Of a stretch of 64,000 nt of DNA, positions 1 to 10,154 are shown in pieces. Within the stretch, counting starts at the first letter, position 1. The number at the start of each line of letters is the position of its first letter. The translations under genes were made by a program, and so were the position numbers. The stretch comes from JBBDJB01 sp040880125 (GTDB lineage Bacteria > Planctomycetota > Planctomycetia > Pirellulales > JBBDJB01), in contig JBBDJB010000044.1 in the NCBI GenBank assembly GCA_040880125.1, positions 1-64,000 of the forward strand. The letters run 5' to 3'. The notes beneath the pieces are model-generated. The model ran no database searches. It was not told the DNA's origin and worked only from the letters and a program-made list of their open reading frames with translations.

Positions 1-6
1 CTTTGC

Positions 7-74
7 ATTTTACCTTGCCTGTCATAGCGCAAATCCCGTGCCGAACAGGATTGGGCTTGCCCAGCAGTGTGCCC
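7..74. repeat. Degenerate copy of a composite intergenic repeat
   Basis: Bases 7-27 match bases 9825-9845 at 18 of 21 positions. Bases 51-74 resemble the 'GGACAAGCCAGCAGTGGCACCC' family found intact at 19601-19630 and 59471-59500. The copy lies just before, or inside, the possible 5' end of actE, so it bears on the choice of start codon. It contains no recognisable gene. Confidence 0.45.
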
Positions 75-79
75 TTGCG

Positions 80-898
80 ATGACGGCGTGCACCAACTGG
101 CTGCGTTGCCACCTGCCCTTGCGACGGGCGGCTCTCCACTCATCGGCCGTGCATCCATTCGCAGGTCTCACCCTGTGCCTGGTAGCCTTCCTATCGTCCG
201 GCTGCCAGCAGGATATGGCCAACCAACCGCGGTACGAGCCGCTCGAGGCGAGCACCTTCTTCGACGACGGCAAGTCGGCCCGGCACCTGGTGCCCGGCAC
301 AATTCCCCGGGGCTACCTGCGAATCGACGACCACTTCTACGAAGGCACGGTGAACGGACAACATGCCCAAGAGCTGCCGATGCCGGTGACTCGGGAACTG
401 CTCGAGCGAGGCCAACAGCGGTACGACATCTACTGTTCGCCGTGTCACGATCGAGTGGGCAACGGCCAAGGGATGGTCGTGCGGCGTGGCTTTCCGGCTC
501 CGCCCTCGATGCACATTCCCCGGCTCCGCAGCGCGCCGGTGGGTCATTTTTACGACGTGATTGTCGACGGCATCGGCCGCATGCCCAGCTACGCCCAGAT
601 GGTGCCGCCGGAGGACCGCTGGGCGGTGATCGCCTACATTCGGGCACTGCAGCTCAGTCAGCATGCGTCGCCGGCACAACTGGAAGACGTCGAGCGCGAC
701 GCGATCACCAGGGGCGGAACTTTGCCGAGAACCGATCAGCCGGCCGGTTTAAACCAGCTTCCGATTCAGGACGACGAGGACCTGCTGCAGGAGAGCGCGA
801 CTCCCCAGCCGACGGCTGATACCGAGCCGGAGGTGGTTGAAGAGGAAACAGACGACCCTCTCCCCGGCCCTCTCCCGAAAGGGAGAGGGAGCAAGTAG
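80..898 (+). CDS. actE: Alternative complex III monoheme cytochrome c lipoprotein (ActE-like)
   Basis: Membrane-anchored periplasmic cytochrome c of alternative complex III, which oxidises quinol and passes electrons towards the caa3 oxidase encoded just downstream. The sequence shows a lipoprotein signal ending FLSSGC and one haem-binding motif CSPCH. The flanking sequence is typical of the family (GNGQGMVVRRGFPAPPSMH, then GHFYDVIVDGIGRMPSYA), where a downstream Met is the likely axial ligand. The start is uncertain. ATG 38 and ATG 80 lack a Shine-Dalgarno, ATG 38 lies within a repeat, and GTG 149 would give a short lipoprotein signal. The C-terminus (DPLPGPLPKGRGSK) is encoded by an intergenic-type repeat that also leads into the stop. 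actA-actD would be expected upstream of the window. Confidence 0.85.
   Translation: MTACTNWLRCHLPLRRAALHSSAVHPFAGLTLCLVAFLSSGCQQDMANQPRYEPLEASTFFDDGKSARHLVPGTIPRGYLRIDDHFYEGTVNGQHAQELPMPVTRELLERGQQRYDIYCSPCHDRVGNGQGMVVRRGFPAPPSMHIPRLRSAPVGHFYDVIVDGIGRMPSYAQMVPPEDRWAVIAYIRALQLSQHASPAQLEDVERDAITRGGTLPRTDQPAGLNQLPIQDDEDLLQESATPQPTADTEPEVVEEETDDPLPGPLPKGRGSK
856..890. repeat. CCCTCTCCC/GGGAGAGGG inverted repeat inside the 3' end of actE
   Basis: An inverted repeat with CCCTCTCC / CCCTCTCCC arms and a GGGAGAGGG return arm. The same element is at 2778-2814 and, in both orientations, at 19489-19532 and 19631-19664. Here it is translated as the last residues of the cytochrome. Confidence 0.8.
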
Positions 899-962
899 AA
901 GACGCCGCGCAAGCTGCCGATGACGCTGCTTTACAGAACGCTGCTCAAGACGGAGTGGAGCC

Positions 963-2150
963 GTGACGTCCAGCGTGAACCGCCAAACTCCGATCGACCG
1001 CTGGCAGAAGCGGGCCATCGTCGCCGGCGTTGTCGGCGTGATCGTCTGCGCGATCGCGGCCGCGCTCGACCTGGAAATGTTCTATCGCGCGTACCTGATC
1101 GGCTTTTTGTTCTGGTGGACGGCGGCAATCGGCTGCCTGGGACTGGTCATGCTCCATCACCTGGTGGGCGGAACGTGGGGCCGGGCGACGCGGCCGATCT
1201 TCGAGTCCGGCGCCGAGACGATGCTGCTGGTGGCCGTACTGTTCGTGCCGGTCGGCCTGGGGGTGGCGTATCTCTACCCTTGGGCACGGCCCGAGGAGGT
1301 CGCCGCCGATCCGCTGCTACAAATGAAGTCCCAGTACCTGAACGTGCCCTTCATGCTTGGGCGGGCGGCTGCGTTTTTTATCGTCTGGCTCGTGCTGGCC
1401 GTGGCGGTAATTCGCATGGCGGCCCGCGCGCGGCGGCTGGAGAAGTCGGCCCGGCGGCGGCGCGTGCCGCGGCTCAGCGCCGGAGGGCTGGTGCTGCTGG
1501 TGCTGACCGCTTCGTTTGCGGCCATCGATTGGGCTATGTCGCTCGACCCGCATTGGTACTCGACGATCTACGGCATCCTGGTGGCGATCGGCGGCGCTGT
1601 GGCGGCCCTGTCGCTGGCGATTCTCAGCATCACCGCCTTTGCACCCCAGGCCGTTCGAGACGCCGAGACCTTCGGGCAGGTCCTCCACGACTTGGGCAAT
1701 TTGTTGCTGGCGTTCTTGATGCTGTGGACCTACTTCGGGTTCTCACAGTTTCTGATCATCTACTCCGGCAACATCCCAGAGGAGGCAATCTTTTACGTCC
1801 ATCGGTTGGAGCATGGCTGGCAGTGGCTGGCCCTGGCGATCGTGGTGCTGGCGTTCGCGACGCCCTTCGCGATGTTGCTCTCGCGAGATAACAAGCGCGA
1901 CCCGGCACGGCTGGCCGGCATCGCCGCGCTGGTGTTCGTCATGCAGTGGGTGCATTTGATCTGGCTGATCGGTCCGTCGCTGCACCATGAAGGGATGATT
2001 GTGCCGTGGGCGGAAGCAGGAATCTTCGTCGGGGTGGGCGGCTTTTGGCTGGCCGTGGCGATGTCGCGGCTGCGGAAGCGGATCGCGGCGGGCGAAGGGG
2101 AATTGCTGCTCAACGAACCGATCGCTGGGGTGGGGGTGGAGCATGGCTGA
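963..2150 (+). CDS. actF: Alternative complex III integral membrane subunit (ActF-like)
   Basis: Polytopic subunit of alternative complex III, expected to help form the quinol site in the cytoplasmic membrane. The 395-residue protein has about ten hydrophobic segments (for example AIVAGVVGVIVCAIAAAL near residue 20 and LLLAFLMLWTYFGFSQFLIIY near 250). The central WAMSLDPHWYSTIYG stretch is typical of ActF and the related NrfD-like ActC. It starts at GTG 963, preceded by GGAGTGGAGCC. The gene follows actE by 64 bases, and its last codons overlap the start of the next gene, so co-translation is likely. Confidence 0.88.
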   Translation: MTSSVNRQTPIDRWQKRAIVAGVVGVIVCAIAAALDLEMFYRAYLIGFLFWWTAAIGCLGLVMLHHLVGGTWGRATRPIFESGAETMLLVAVLFVPVGLGVAYLYPWARPEEVAADPLLQMKSQYLNVPFMLGRAAAFFIVWLVLAVAVIRMAARARRLEKSARRRRVPRLSAGGLVLLVLTASFAAIDWAMSLDPHWYSTIYGILVAIGGAVAALSLAILSITAFAPQAVRDAETFGQVLHDLGNLLLAFLMLWTYFGFSQFLIIYSGNIPEEAIFYVHRLEHGWQWLALAIVVLAFATPFAMLLSRDNKRDPARLAGIAALVFVMQWVHLIWLIGPSLHHEGMIVPWAEAGIFVGVGGFWLAVAMSRLRKRIAAGEGELLLNEPIAGVGVEHG

Positions 2151-2667
2151 ACCGCGGACGGCCGCCATCTCCGAGGAGGCCCTGGCCCAAGGGCACCAGC
2201 CGGACGATCCCAGCGTCCGCGGGATTGGATTTTTTGTGATCCTCCTGGTGGCACTGATCGTGGGAGCGATCCTCGGCATGTACTGGCTGCTCTCGATACT
2301 GGCCGCCGGTCGGACGCCCGCCGAGGTCTCGCCGCTGCAGGCCGAAGCCCAGCGGCCGCCGACCGCGGGGGGGCTGCTTCCCTTCGATCAACGCAACGAG
2401 CTACTACAGCTCCGCCAGGCCGAGCACCGACAACTGACCACCTACGGCTGGATCGACCAGGACGGCGGCATCGCTCGGATTCCGATCGATCGGGCCATGG
2501 AGATTCTCGCGGAACAAGGGCTGCCGCAACCGGACGCTTCGCAGAACGACCAGCCGGCAGTTGAAACCGGCACGACGCAGCCGCCCGCCGAGGAGTCGGA
2601 GACATCACCTCCGGCCGCCGAGGGGAACGCCGAACAAGAGGCCGCCGGGCAGGAGGAGATACCGTGA
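2143..2667 (+). CDS. Small single-span membrane protein of the act-cta operon, function unknown
   Basis: A 174-residue protein with one strong membrane segment (IGFFVILLVALIVGAILGMY, residues about 27-46). A soluble part follows that contains QLTTYGWIDQDGGIARIPIDRAMEIL, and the tail is Pro/Glu/Ala-rich. The phrase GWIDQDGGIARIPI resembles small proteins that sit beside SCO genes in planctomycete and other act operons. No enzymatic motif is visible. ATG 2143 overlaps the actF stop by 8 bases and is preceded by GGGGGTGGAGC. Its own stop overlaps the GTG of the SCO gene, so its role is probably in assembly or stability of the respiratory complex. That role is inferred from position only. Confidence 0.75.
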   Translation: MAEPRTAAISEEALAQGHQPDDPSVRGIGFFVILLVALIVGAILGMYWLLSILAAGRTPAEVSPLQAEAQRPPTAGGLLPFDQRNELLQLRQAEHRQLTTYGWIDQDGGIARIPIDRAMEILAEQGLPQPDASQNDQPAVETGTTQPPAEESETSPPAAEGNAEQEAAGQEEIP

Positions 2668-3659
2668 GACGGATAAGTACAACCGCCGCTTTATCGGTGG
2701 CACAGACATTCCTGTCTGTGCTTGCACACTTGCTGTTTACAAAACAGGCTCGACTGAAACTTCACCAGTTCAGCCATCCCCTCTCCCCGGCCCTCTCCCC
2801 GCAGGGGAGAGGGAGATCGGCGGTGGCAGCCGCTTTGGTCTTCGGTGTTGCCTGCTTCATCGCGCTCTCGCCGAGCGAGAGTCAGGCGGAGGACCAACGC
2901 CAGGGCGGCTTTCAGGTGCCCGAGGGAATCGGCATTACGCAAGAGCTGGGGGCCAGGGTGCCGGGCGATTTGACGTTTCGCGATGAGCATGGCCGCACCG
3001 TGCAACTGCAGGACTACTTTGGCGAGAAACCCATTCTGCTGCAGCTCGTGTACTTGGAGTGTCCCATGCTGTGCAACCTGTCCTCCGACGGGCTGATCCA
3101 CAGCTTGACCGAACTCAAACAGGACGTGGGGGCCGATTTTGAAGTGCTCACCGTGAGCTTCGATCCGCGCGAAGGTCCCAAACTGGCGGCGGCTGCCAAG
3201 AAAACAGCCGTGCGGCGCTATGGCCGCGACGGCGCCGACGCCGGCTGGCACTTTCTCACCGGCAAGGAGCCGGAGATTCGCAAGCTGGCCGACACGGTCG
3301 GCTTCACGTACGAGTACGACGAGAAGACCGAGCAATACGCTCACGCGGCCGGGTTGATGGTGCTCACGCCCGACGGCACCGTTTCCCGCTATCTGTACGG
3401 TGTGGAATACCGGGCGCGCGATCTGCGGCTGAGCCTGGTGGAGGCGTCCGCCGGCGAAATCGGCTCGCTCACGGACCAGATCCTGCTTCTGTGTTACCAC
3501 TACAACCCCATCACCGGCCGCTACGGGCTGGCGATCGTCAGCGCGCTGCGGATTGCCGGCGTGGCCACCGTGATCTTGATCGGCGGCGGAATTGTCACCA
3601 TGCTCCGCCGCGAACGACAGAATCAATCGCACGCCGCTGAAGCTAGCACCATCGATTGA
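2664..3659 (+). CDS. SCO1/SenC family copper chaperone with repeat-interrupted N-terminus
   Basis: Membrane-attached thioredoxin-fold protein that delivers copper to the CuA site of cytochrome oxidase subunit II, encoded next. The copper ligands are visible: the Cys pair in LECPMLCNL (residues 133 and 137) and the downstream His in YAHAAGL (about 227). A C-terminal membrane helix (VATVILIGGGIVTML) follows. GTG 2664 has a strong Shine-Dalgarno (AGGAGGAGATACC) and overlaps the previous stop. Between this start and the hydrophobic signal core (AVAAALVFGVACFIAL, from about residue 53) lie about 40 residues encoded by two unrelated intergenic repeats, giving VAQTFLSV and HPLSPALSPQGRG. An alternative in-frame GTG at 2823 would skip them. 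Confidence 0.9.
   Translation: MRRISTTAALSVAQTFLSVLAHLLFTKQARLKLHQFSHPLSPALSPQGRGRSAVAAALVFGVACFIALSPSESQAEDQRQGGFQVPEGIGITQELGARVPGDLTFRDEHGRTVQLQDYFGEKPILLQLVYLECPMLCNLSSDGLIHSLTELKQDVGADFEVLTVSFDPREGPKLAAAAKKTAVRRYGRDGADAGWHFLTGKEPEIRKLADTVGFTYEYDEKTEQYAHAAGLMVLTPDGTVSRYLYGVEYRARDLRLSLVEASAGEIGSLTDQILLLCYHYNPITGRYGLAIVSALRIAGVATVILIGGGIVTMLRRERQNQSHAAEASTID
2696..2721. repeat. Palindromic repeat CACAGACATTCCTGTCTGTG within SCO coding sequence
   Basis: An 8-bp perfect stem (CACAGACA / TGTCTGTG) around TTCC, preceded by GGTGG. Further copies are at 35345-35370, 52311-52336 (reverse orientation) and 59426-59451, with a decayed one at 11567-11585. Read in this frame it encodes VAQTFLSV. Confidence 0.85.
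2778..2814. repeat. CCCTCTCCC/GGGAGAGGG repeat within SCO coding sequence
   Basis: Same family as 856-890. The stem CCCTCTCCCC / GGGGAGAGGG is formed around GCA. Between this repeat and the one at 2696 lie two smaller hairpins (CTGTTT/AAACAG and CTGAAACT/AGTTCAG), so about 120 bases of this coding stretch are repeat-like. Confidence 0.85.
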
Positions 3660-3666
3660 GACCGCT

Positions 3667-4616
3667 ATGGATTCCGGCTTCCGACTATTTCCCGAACAAG
3701 GATCCGCCGAGGCGGCGCGTGTCGATGCGCTGTACTACTTCCTGTTGTCCGTGAGCGGATTCTTCACGGCACTGGTCTGCGTGTTGATCCTGTTCTTCGT
3801 GGTTCGCTATCGACGGGGCGCCAAGGTCAACCGCCACAACCTGGGCACCAATGTGACGCTGGAGATCGTGTGGACGATTATCCCGCTGGTGCTGACCATG
3901 GTCATGTTCGGTTGGGGCGCGCAGGTCTACTTCGACATGCGCACGCCGCCGGAGGATTGCATGGAGATCCACGTGGTCGGCAAGCAGTGGATGTGGAAGA
4001 TTCAACATCCCGACGGCCGGCGCGAGATCAACCAATTGCACGTCCCGGTCGGCCGGCCGGTGCGGCTGCAGATGATTTCCGAGGACGTCATCCACAGTTT
4101 TTATCTGCCCGCCATGCGCACGAAGATGGACGTGCTGCCGGGCAAATACACCACGATGTGGTTTCGCCCGACCAAGCCGGGCCGCTACCACCTGTTCTGC
4201 GCCGAGTATTGCGGCACGAGCCATTCGCAGATGACCGGCGAGCTGGTCGTGCTGGAGCCGGACGACTACGCCCAGTGGCTGCGCAACGCGCCGGATGACG
4301 TACCGCTAGAGTCGCTAGGCCGGGAATTGTTCCAGCAGTTCCGCTGCCACACGTGTCACGCGGTCGACCAGCAAACGTCGCGCTGCCCGCCACTGGAGGG
4401 CATCTACAACAGCGAGGTGACGCTCGCCGACGGCAGCACGGTCATCGCGGATGAAGCCTACCTGCGCGAGTCGATCCTGCGGCCGGCCGCCAAGGTGGTG
4501 GCCGGATACAAGGGGGTGATGCCGACCTATCAGGGGCAAATCGGCGAACAGGGCGTCCTGCAGATCATCGAGTACTTGAAAACTTTGGAGGGCGCCTCCC
4601 CGGCAAGCAATCAAGA

Positions 4617-4620
<4 letters not shown>
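3667..4620 (+). CDS. ctaC: Cytochrome c oxidase subunit II with fused cytochrome c domain (caa3 type)
   Basis: CuA-bearing subunit that receives electrons and passes them to subunit I. It has two N-terminal membrane helices (residues about 22-45 and 65-85) and then the cupredoxin domain. The CuA ligands are present: His in HSFYLP (about 143), then Cys, Cys, His and Met in CAEYCGTSHSQM (about 178-189). A C-terminal cytochrome c domain carries CHTCH near residue 226 and the later Met in GVMPTY, making this the caa3-type fusion. ATG 3667 is chosen because it lies just after the SCO stop and gives a normal 317-residue protein. It overlaps ctaD by 4 bases. Confidence 0.95.
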
Positions 4621-6263
<1,643 letters not shown>

Positions 6264-6264
6264 C

Positions 6265-6909
6265 ATGAGCGCGCACGTCGCCCATCATTTCGACGACGCC
6301 ACGCAGCAGGCACATTCCGCCACGCTGGGGATGTGGCTGTTTCTGGCTACCGAGGTACTGTTCTTCGGCGGCATGTTCCTGGGCTACGCGCAGTACCGGT
6401 ACCTCTACCCGCACGCGTTCGCCGAGGGGAGCCATCATCTGGACGTGGTGCTGGGCACCATCAACACCGGCATCCTGCTGGCCAGCAGCCTGTCGGTCGC
6501 CATGGCAATCCACGGTGCGCAGCTCGGCCACCGCAAGACGCTGATTCGCCTGTTGGTGGTGACGATCGTGCTGGGAATCGCCTTTTTGGGCATCAAGGCC
6601 TATGAGTACTGGCACAAGTACCAGGAGCACCTGGTGCCGGGGCGGCGCTTCGACCCGCACGTGCCGGCCGGCGAGGCGGCTCCGCCACCCGAGATGGAGC
6701 TGTTCTTTTCGTTCTACTTCACGATGACGGCGGTGCACGCGCTGCACATGGTGATCGGCATCGGCGTGATGATCGCGCTGGTGGTGATGGCCTCGCGGCA
6801 CCGCTTTTCGGCGGAGTATTACACGCCGGTCGAGATGAGCGGCCTGTATTGGCACTTCGTCGACATCGTGTGGGTGTTCTTGTTTCCGCTTTTGTACTTG
6901 GTCGGTTGA
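6265..6909 (+). CDS. ctaE: Cytochrome c oxidase subunit III
   Basis: Integral membrane subunit that stabilises the oxidase core. The 214-residue protein has about five helices and family signatures such as LGMWLFLATEVLFFGGMF near the start, FSFYFTMTAVHALHMVIG in the middle and YWHFVDIVWVFLFPLLYL at the end. ATG 6265 is used because it lies one base after the ctaD stop. An in-frame GTG at 6253 would overlap ctaD. Confidence 0.95.
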   Translation: MSAHVAHHFDDATQQAHSATLGMWLFLATEVLFFGGMFLGYAQYRYLYPHAFAEGSHHLDVVLGTINTGILLASSLSVAMAIHGAQLGHRKTLIRLLVVTIVLGIAFLGIKAYEYWHKYQEHLVPGRRFDPHVPAGEAAPPPEMELFFSFYFTMTAVHALHMVIGIGVMIALVVMASRHRFSAEYYTPVEMSGLYWHFVDIVWVFLFPLLYLVG

Positions 6910-6912
6910 GCG

Positions 6913-7260
6913 ATGAGCGAAAAGATTGTACCGCCGAAAACGTATTACCTGGTGTTCGGGGCGCTGCTGGTGCTGCTGATGCTGACCGTGGCGGCGGCAG
7001 AGATCCCCAATGCGGCGCTGGCCACCACGGCGGCGGTGACGATCGCCGTGACCAAGGCCCTGCTGATCATCCTGTTTTTCATGCACGTCCGATATTCCAG
7101 CGGTGTGACGATGGTGTTCGCCGCCGGAGGGTTTCTGTGGCTGGCGATCATGTTCGCCTTTACCACCAGCGACTACCTGACGCGGGGTGAGCGGCCCTTT
7201 GAACACGAGCAGCCGCCTGTAACGGCGACCACTGACACCCAGGGAGAGATGCAACCATGA
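6913..7260 (+). CDS. ctaF: Cytochrome c oxidase subunit IV family protein
   Basis: Small oxidase accessory subunit of 115 residues with three predicted helices. The segment TKALLIILFFMHVRYSSGV carries the Lys and the phenylalanine-methionine-histidine stretch typical of the prokaryotic subunit IV family. It lies 3 bases after ctaE. Its stop overlaps the ATG of the glutamate dehydrogenase gene (ATGA at 7257-7260), which puts the dehydrogenase in the same transcript. Confidence 0.9.
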   Translation: MSEKIVPPKTYYLVFGALLVLLMLTVAAAEIPNAALATTAAVTIAVTKALLIILFFMHVRYSSGVTMVFAAGGFLWLAIMFAFTTSDYLTRGERPFEHEQPPVTATTDTQGEMQP

Positions 7261-8510
7261 CGTCCACCGGCAGTTTGCGCGAGCGAAGCAGGGGGTTTCT
7301 GGATTCGGCCCTCGATCGGCTCGACGTCCACGACGAGATGCGCTACCTGATGTGCACCTCGTATCGTGAAGTGCGGTTCGAGCTGCCGCTGCGTCGGAGC
7401 GATGGATCGATGGCCGTGTTCCAGGGGTATCGCATTCAGCACGATCAGAGCCGCGGACCGTTCAAGGGCGGCCTGCGCTACCACCCGGACGTTGATACGG
7501 ACCACTTCCGGGCGCTGGCCTCCGCGATGACGTGGAAGTGCGCGGTGGTCGATGTTCCCTTCGGCGGGGCCAAGGGGGGCATCAACTGCGATCCGCACAG
7601 CCTGTCGCGGTTCGACCTGGAGGTGCTCACCAAGCGGTTCGTCGAGCGGTTGGGCTCTTTGATCGGTCCGAACGTCGACATCCCCGCCCCCGACATGGGG
7701 ACCGGCCAACGCGAAATGGCGTGGATTTTCGAGGCGTACGCCCAGAATCACGGGCACGAGCCGGCGGTGGTGACGGGCAAGCCGCTGCAATTGTCCGGCT
7801 CGCACGGCCGCACGGAGGCGACCGGCCGCGGGGTTGCCCTGCTGACCGCCTGGGCGGCCGAAGGGCAAGGCATTCGCATCAAGAAGAGCCGCATCGCGAT
7901 CCAGGGCTTCGGCAACGTCGGCCGGCATGCTGCGCAGTTCCTGCACGAGCAAGGTGCGCGGATCGTCGCGGTCAGCGACGTGAAGGGCGCCCTCTACAAA
8001 GAAGACGGGCTCGACATCCCCACGCTGCTCACGGCCACCCAATCGTCCGATGGCCACACGCCCGTTCAAGATGTCGAGGTCGGCGGGAAGGCGATCACTA
8101 ACGAAGAACTTCTGGAGTTGGACGTCGACATTTTGATCCCAGCCGCCATCGAGGGCGTACTGCACGAAGGAAACGCTCGGAACATCAAGGCGAAGATGAT
8201 CGTCGAGGGCGCGAATCTGCCCACCACCAGCGAGGCCGACGACATCCTTTACAGCCGGCAGGTGTGCATTGTGCCGGATATTCTGGCCAACGCCGGCGGC
8301 GTCACGGTCTCCTATCTGGAATGGGTGCAGAACCGCCAGCGGTACCGGTGGACCGCACAAAAGGTAAATGATCGCCTGGAAGAAGTGATGCAGGCCGGCT
8401 GGCAATCCGTCTGCCAGCGGGCGAAAGAAGAGCAGTCCAGCTACCGCATGGCCGCCTACGTAACGGCCGCCCAGCGCGTGAAGGAGGCGATCGAGCTGCG
8501 GGGCTTTTAG
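7257..8510 (+). CDS. gdhA: Glu/Leu/Phe/Val family glutamate dehydrogenase
   Basis: Cytoplasmic oxidative deamination of glutamate to 2-oxoglutarate, or the reverse. The 417-residue length is typical of the hexameric NAD-type class. Visible motifs are FKGGLRYHP, the catalytic lysine region VPFGGAKGGI and the substrate-domain motif IPAPDMGTGQREMAW. A Rossmann domain follows, beginning IAIQGFGNVGRHAAQFL, and later come EGANLPTT and LANAGGVTVSYLEW. ATG 7257 overlaps the ctaF stop by 4 bases. The coupling to terminal-oxidase genes is unusual. It may tie nitrogen or carbon catabolism to respiration, which is inference. Confidence 0.94.
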   Translation: MTSTGSLRERSRGFLDSALDRLDVHDEMRYLMCTSYREVRFELPLRRSDGSMAVFQGYRIQHDQSRGPFKGGLRYHPDVDTDHFRALASAMTWKCAVVDVPFGGAKGGINCDPHSLSRFDLEVLTKRFVERLGSLIGPNVDIPAPDMGTGQREMAWIFEAYAQNHGHEPAVVTGKPLQLSGSHGRTEATGRGVALLTAWAAEGQGIRIKKSRIAIQGFGNVGRHAAQFLHEQGARIVAVSDVKGALYKEDGLDIPTLLTATQSSDGHTPVQDVEVGGKAITNEELLELDVDILIPAAIEGVLHEGNARNIKAKMIVEGANLPTTSEADDILYSRQVCIVPDILANAGGVTVSYLEWVQNRQRYRWTAQKVNDRLEEVMQAGWQSVCQRAKEEQSSYRMAAYVTAAQRVKEAIELRGF

Positions 8511-8598
8511 GACTCGCCGACCGAGAGTGGATGCCTTACGATCAAGCTTGCCATCTGTTTCATCTCCGTTCGTGTCCACTCCCCGTCGAACCGCACCA

Positions 8599-9678
8599 AT
8601 GCCGACCGATGCAATTTCGGCCGTCGACTTTCTGGAGAAGGGACCGCCGGCGGATTTCTCCATCTGCGTGGTCTTCGGCGACGAGCGCTTTCTCAAGCAG
8701 GAAGTGCTCGCGGAGGTGCGGCGCGCGGTGCTGGAAGTCGAGAGTGGCGAAGGCGATTTCGCGCTCAGTCGCTATGTAGGCGATGACGCCGAGCTGCGCG
8801 ACGTGCTCGACGCGCTCTCGACGCGTGCGCTGTTCGGCGGCGGCCGAAGGTTGGTGATCGTCGACGAGGCGGACGGCTTTGTGAAGAAATATCGGCCGGC
8901 GCTGGAGGACTATGTCGCCCGGCCCGCCACCGGCGGCGTACTGGTGTTGGACGTCACCACGTGGCCCAAGAACACGCGGCTCTACAAGTCGCTGGCCGCC
9001 GGCGGTCACTTGCAGGTGCACTGCGAGGTGCCCTCGGCGGCCCGCCTGGCGAAGTGGCTCCGCAGCCGCGCGCAGAAGCGTCATGAGTGCAAGCTCGAAC
9101 CGGCGGCCGCGGAGATGCTTGTCGAGACGGCCGAGTCGGACGTGGGCCTGCTCGATCAGGAGCTGGCGCGGCTGTCGCTGTTGGTATCGCCCGATGAGCC
9201 GATCACGGCCGAACTAGTACGCACGTCGGTCGGCAACTGGCGGAGCCGCACCGCCTGGGACATGATCGACGCGGCGGCCGAGGGGAACGCGGCCGAGGCC
9301 CTGCGGCAGTTGGACCGGCTGCTGTTGGCCGGTGAAAACCCAATCGGCCTGTTCGCCCAGATTGCCGCCACGTTGCGGCGCTTCGCCACGGCCGTTTCGC
9401 TGATCGAGGAAGCGGAAGCGTCGGGCAGACGCATCCCGCTGGGCCGGGCCCTGGAGCAGGCCGGGGTGAAGCGGTTCGTGCTCGCCAAGTCGGAGCGACA
9501 GCTCAAGCAGATCGGCCGGCAGCGCGCCGGGCAACTGCATCACTGGATGCTCACGGCTGATCTGGCACTCAAGGGTGCTAGCTCCTCCCCGCCACGGGCA
9601 CGGCTCGTGCTGGAAACGCTGCTGGTAAGGCTATCCTCCGCTGCCCGGCCGGAAACGCCGGTACCGTCACGTCGCTGA
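8599..9678 (+). CDS. holA: DNA polymerase III subunit delta
   Basis: Clamp-loader subunit that opens the sliding clamp during replication. The 359-residue protein matches the family layout: an N-terminal fold beginning FSICVVFGDERFLKQEVL, then RALFGGGRRLVIVDEAD and a middle part AARLAKWLRSRAQKRH. The helical section includes SDVGLLDQELARLSLLV, and the C-terminal collar contains ENPIGLFAQIAATLRRFA and a tail with ALKGASSSPPRARLVLETLLVRL. ATG 8599 is preferred to the upstream GTG 8527 because homology-like sequence starts only there. No clear Shine-Dalgarno precedes either. Confidence 0.9.
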   Translation: MPTDAISAVDFLEKGPPADFSICVVFGDERFLKQEVLAEVRRAVLEVESGEGDFALSRYVGDDAELRDVLDALSTRALFGGGRRLVIVDEADGFVKKYRPALEDYVARPATGGVLVLDVTTWPKNTRLYKSLAAGGHLQVHCEVPSAARLAKWLRSRAQKRHECKLEPAAAEMLVETAESDVGLLDQELARLSLLVSPDEPITAELVRTSVGNWRSRTAWDMIDAAAEGNAAEALRQLDRLLLAGENPIGLFAQIAATLRRFATAVSLIEEAEASGRRIPLGRALEQAGVKRFVLAKSERQLKQIGRQRAGQLHHWMLTADLALKGASSSPPRARLVLETLLVRLSSAARPETPVPSRR

Positions 9679-10154
9679 TGCGGACGGTGCTCGCCATTCA
9701 GGTGTGGGAATTGAGCGAGTGGAGTTCGCTCCGGGGTGCCACTGCTGGCGCCTTCTTCGATGCTGCCTCCGGGGTGCCACTGCTCACCTTGTCCAGCAGT
9801 GCTCCCTTTGGCCCTTGTATCCAGATTTTGCCTTACCAGTCATAGATAGGGTGAATAGTCGCCGATTTTCCAAGAAAGGGGATTCAGCTTCGGAGATAGC
9901 CAAGGGGCCCACCCTTTGAGCTGTGGGGCAACATTAAAACACAAGGGCTGGAAAAGGCACTGCTGGACAAGGCCAGCAGTGGCACCCGCTGTCGCGGACG
10001 GCAATGCCGCTAGCCACACTTGCCGTGGTATTTCTGCCGTCACACTGGCAACCACGCTGCCGTTGTCGAGCGACCTTGTCGCCAGCTCGCGGCGTTGCTA
10101 TCATCCGCCGCTCGTCTTTCCGCCGCGGTCGTCTTTCCCGTCCTGTAGTGTCTG
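9679..10154. repeat. Gene-free stretch carrying three copies of the GGCACTGCTGG family
   Basis: No coding sequence is supported here. A half copy is at 9733-9748, a decayed full copy at 9771-9805 in reverse orientation, and an intact hairpin copy at 9957-9987 (CACTGCTGG and CCAGCAGTG around ACAAGG). Sequence adjoining the second copy (9825-9845) recurs at bases 7-27 of the window, so the repeat unit is longer than its hairpin. No promoter stands out for the following gene. Confidence 0.6.

Noticed and set aside
9704..10055. Small open frames in the spacer after holA on both strands
   Set aside because: Their codons are largely repeat sequence. Similar peptides (LVQQC) appear on both strands because the repeat copies are inverted.
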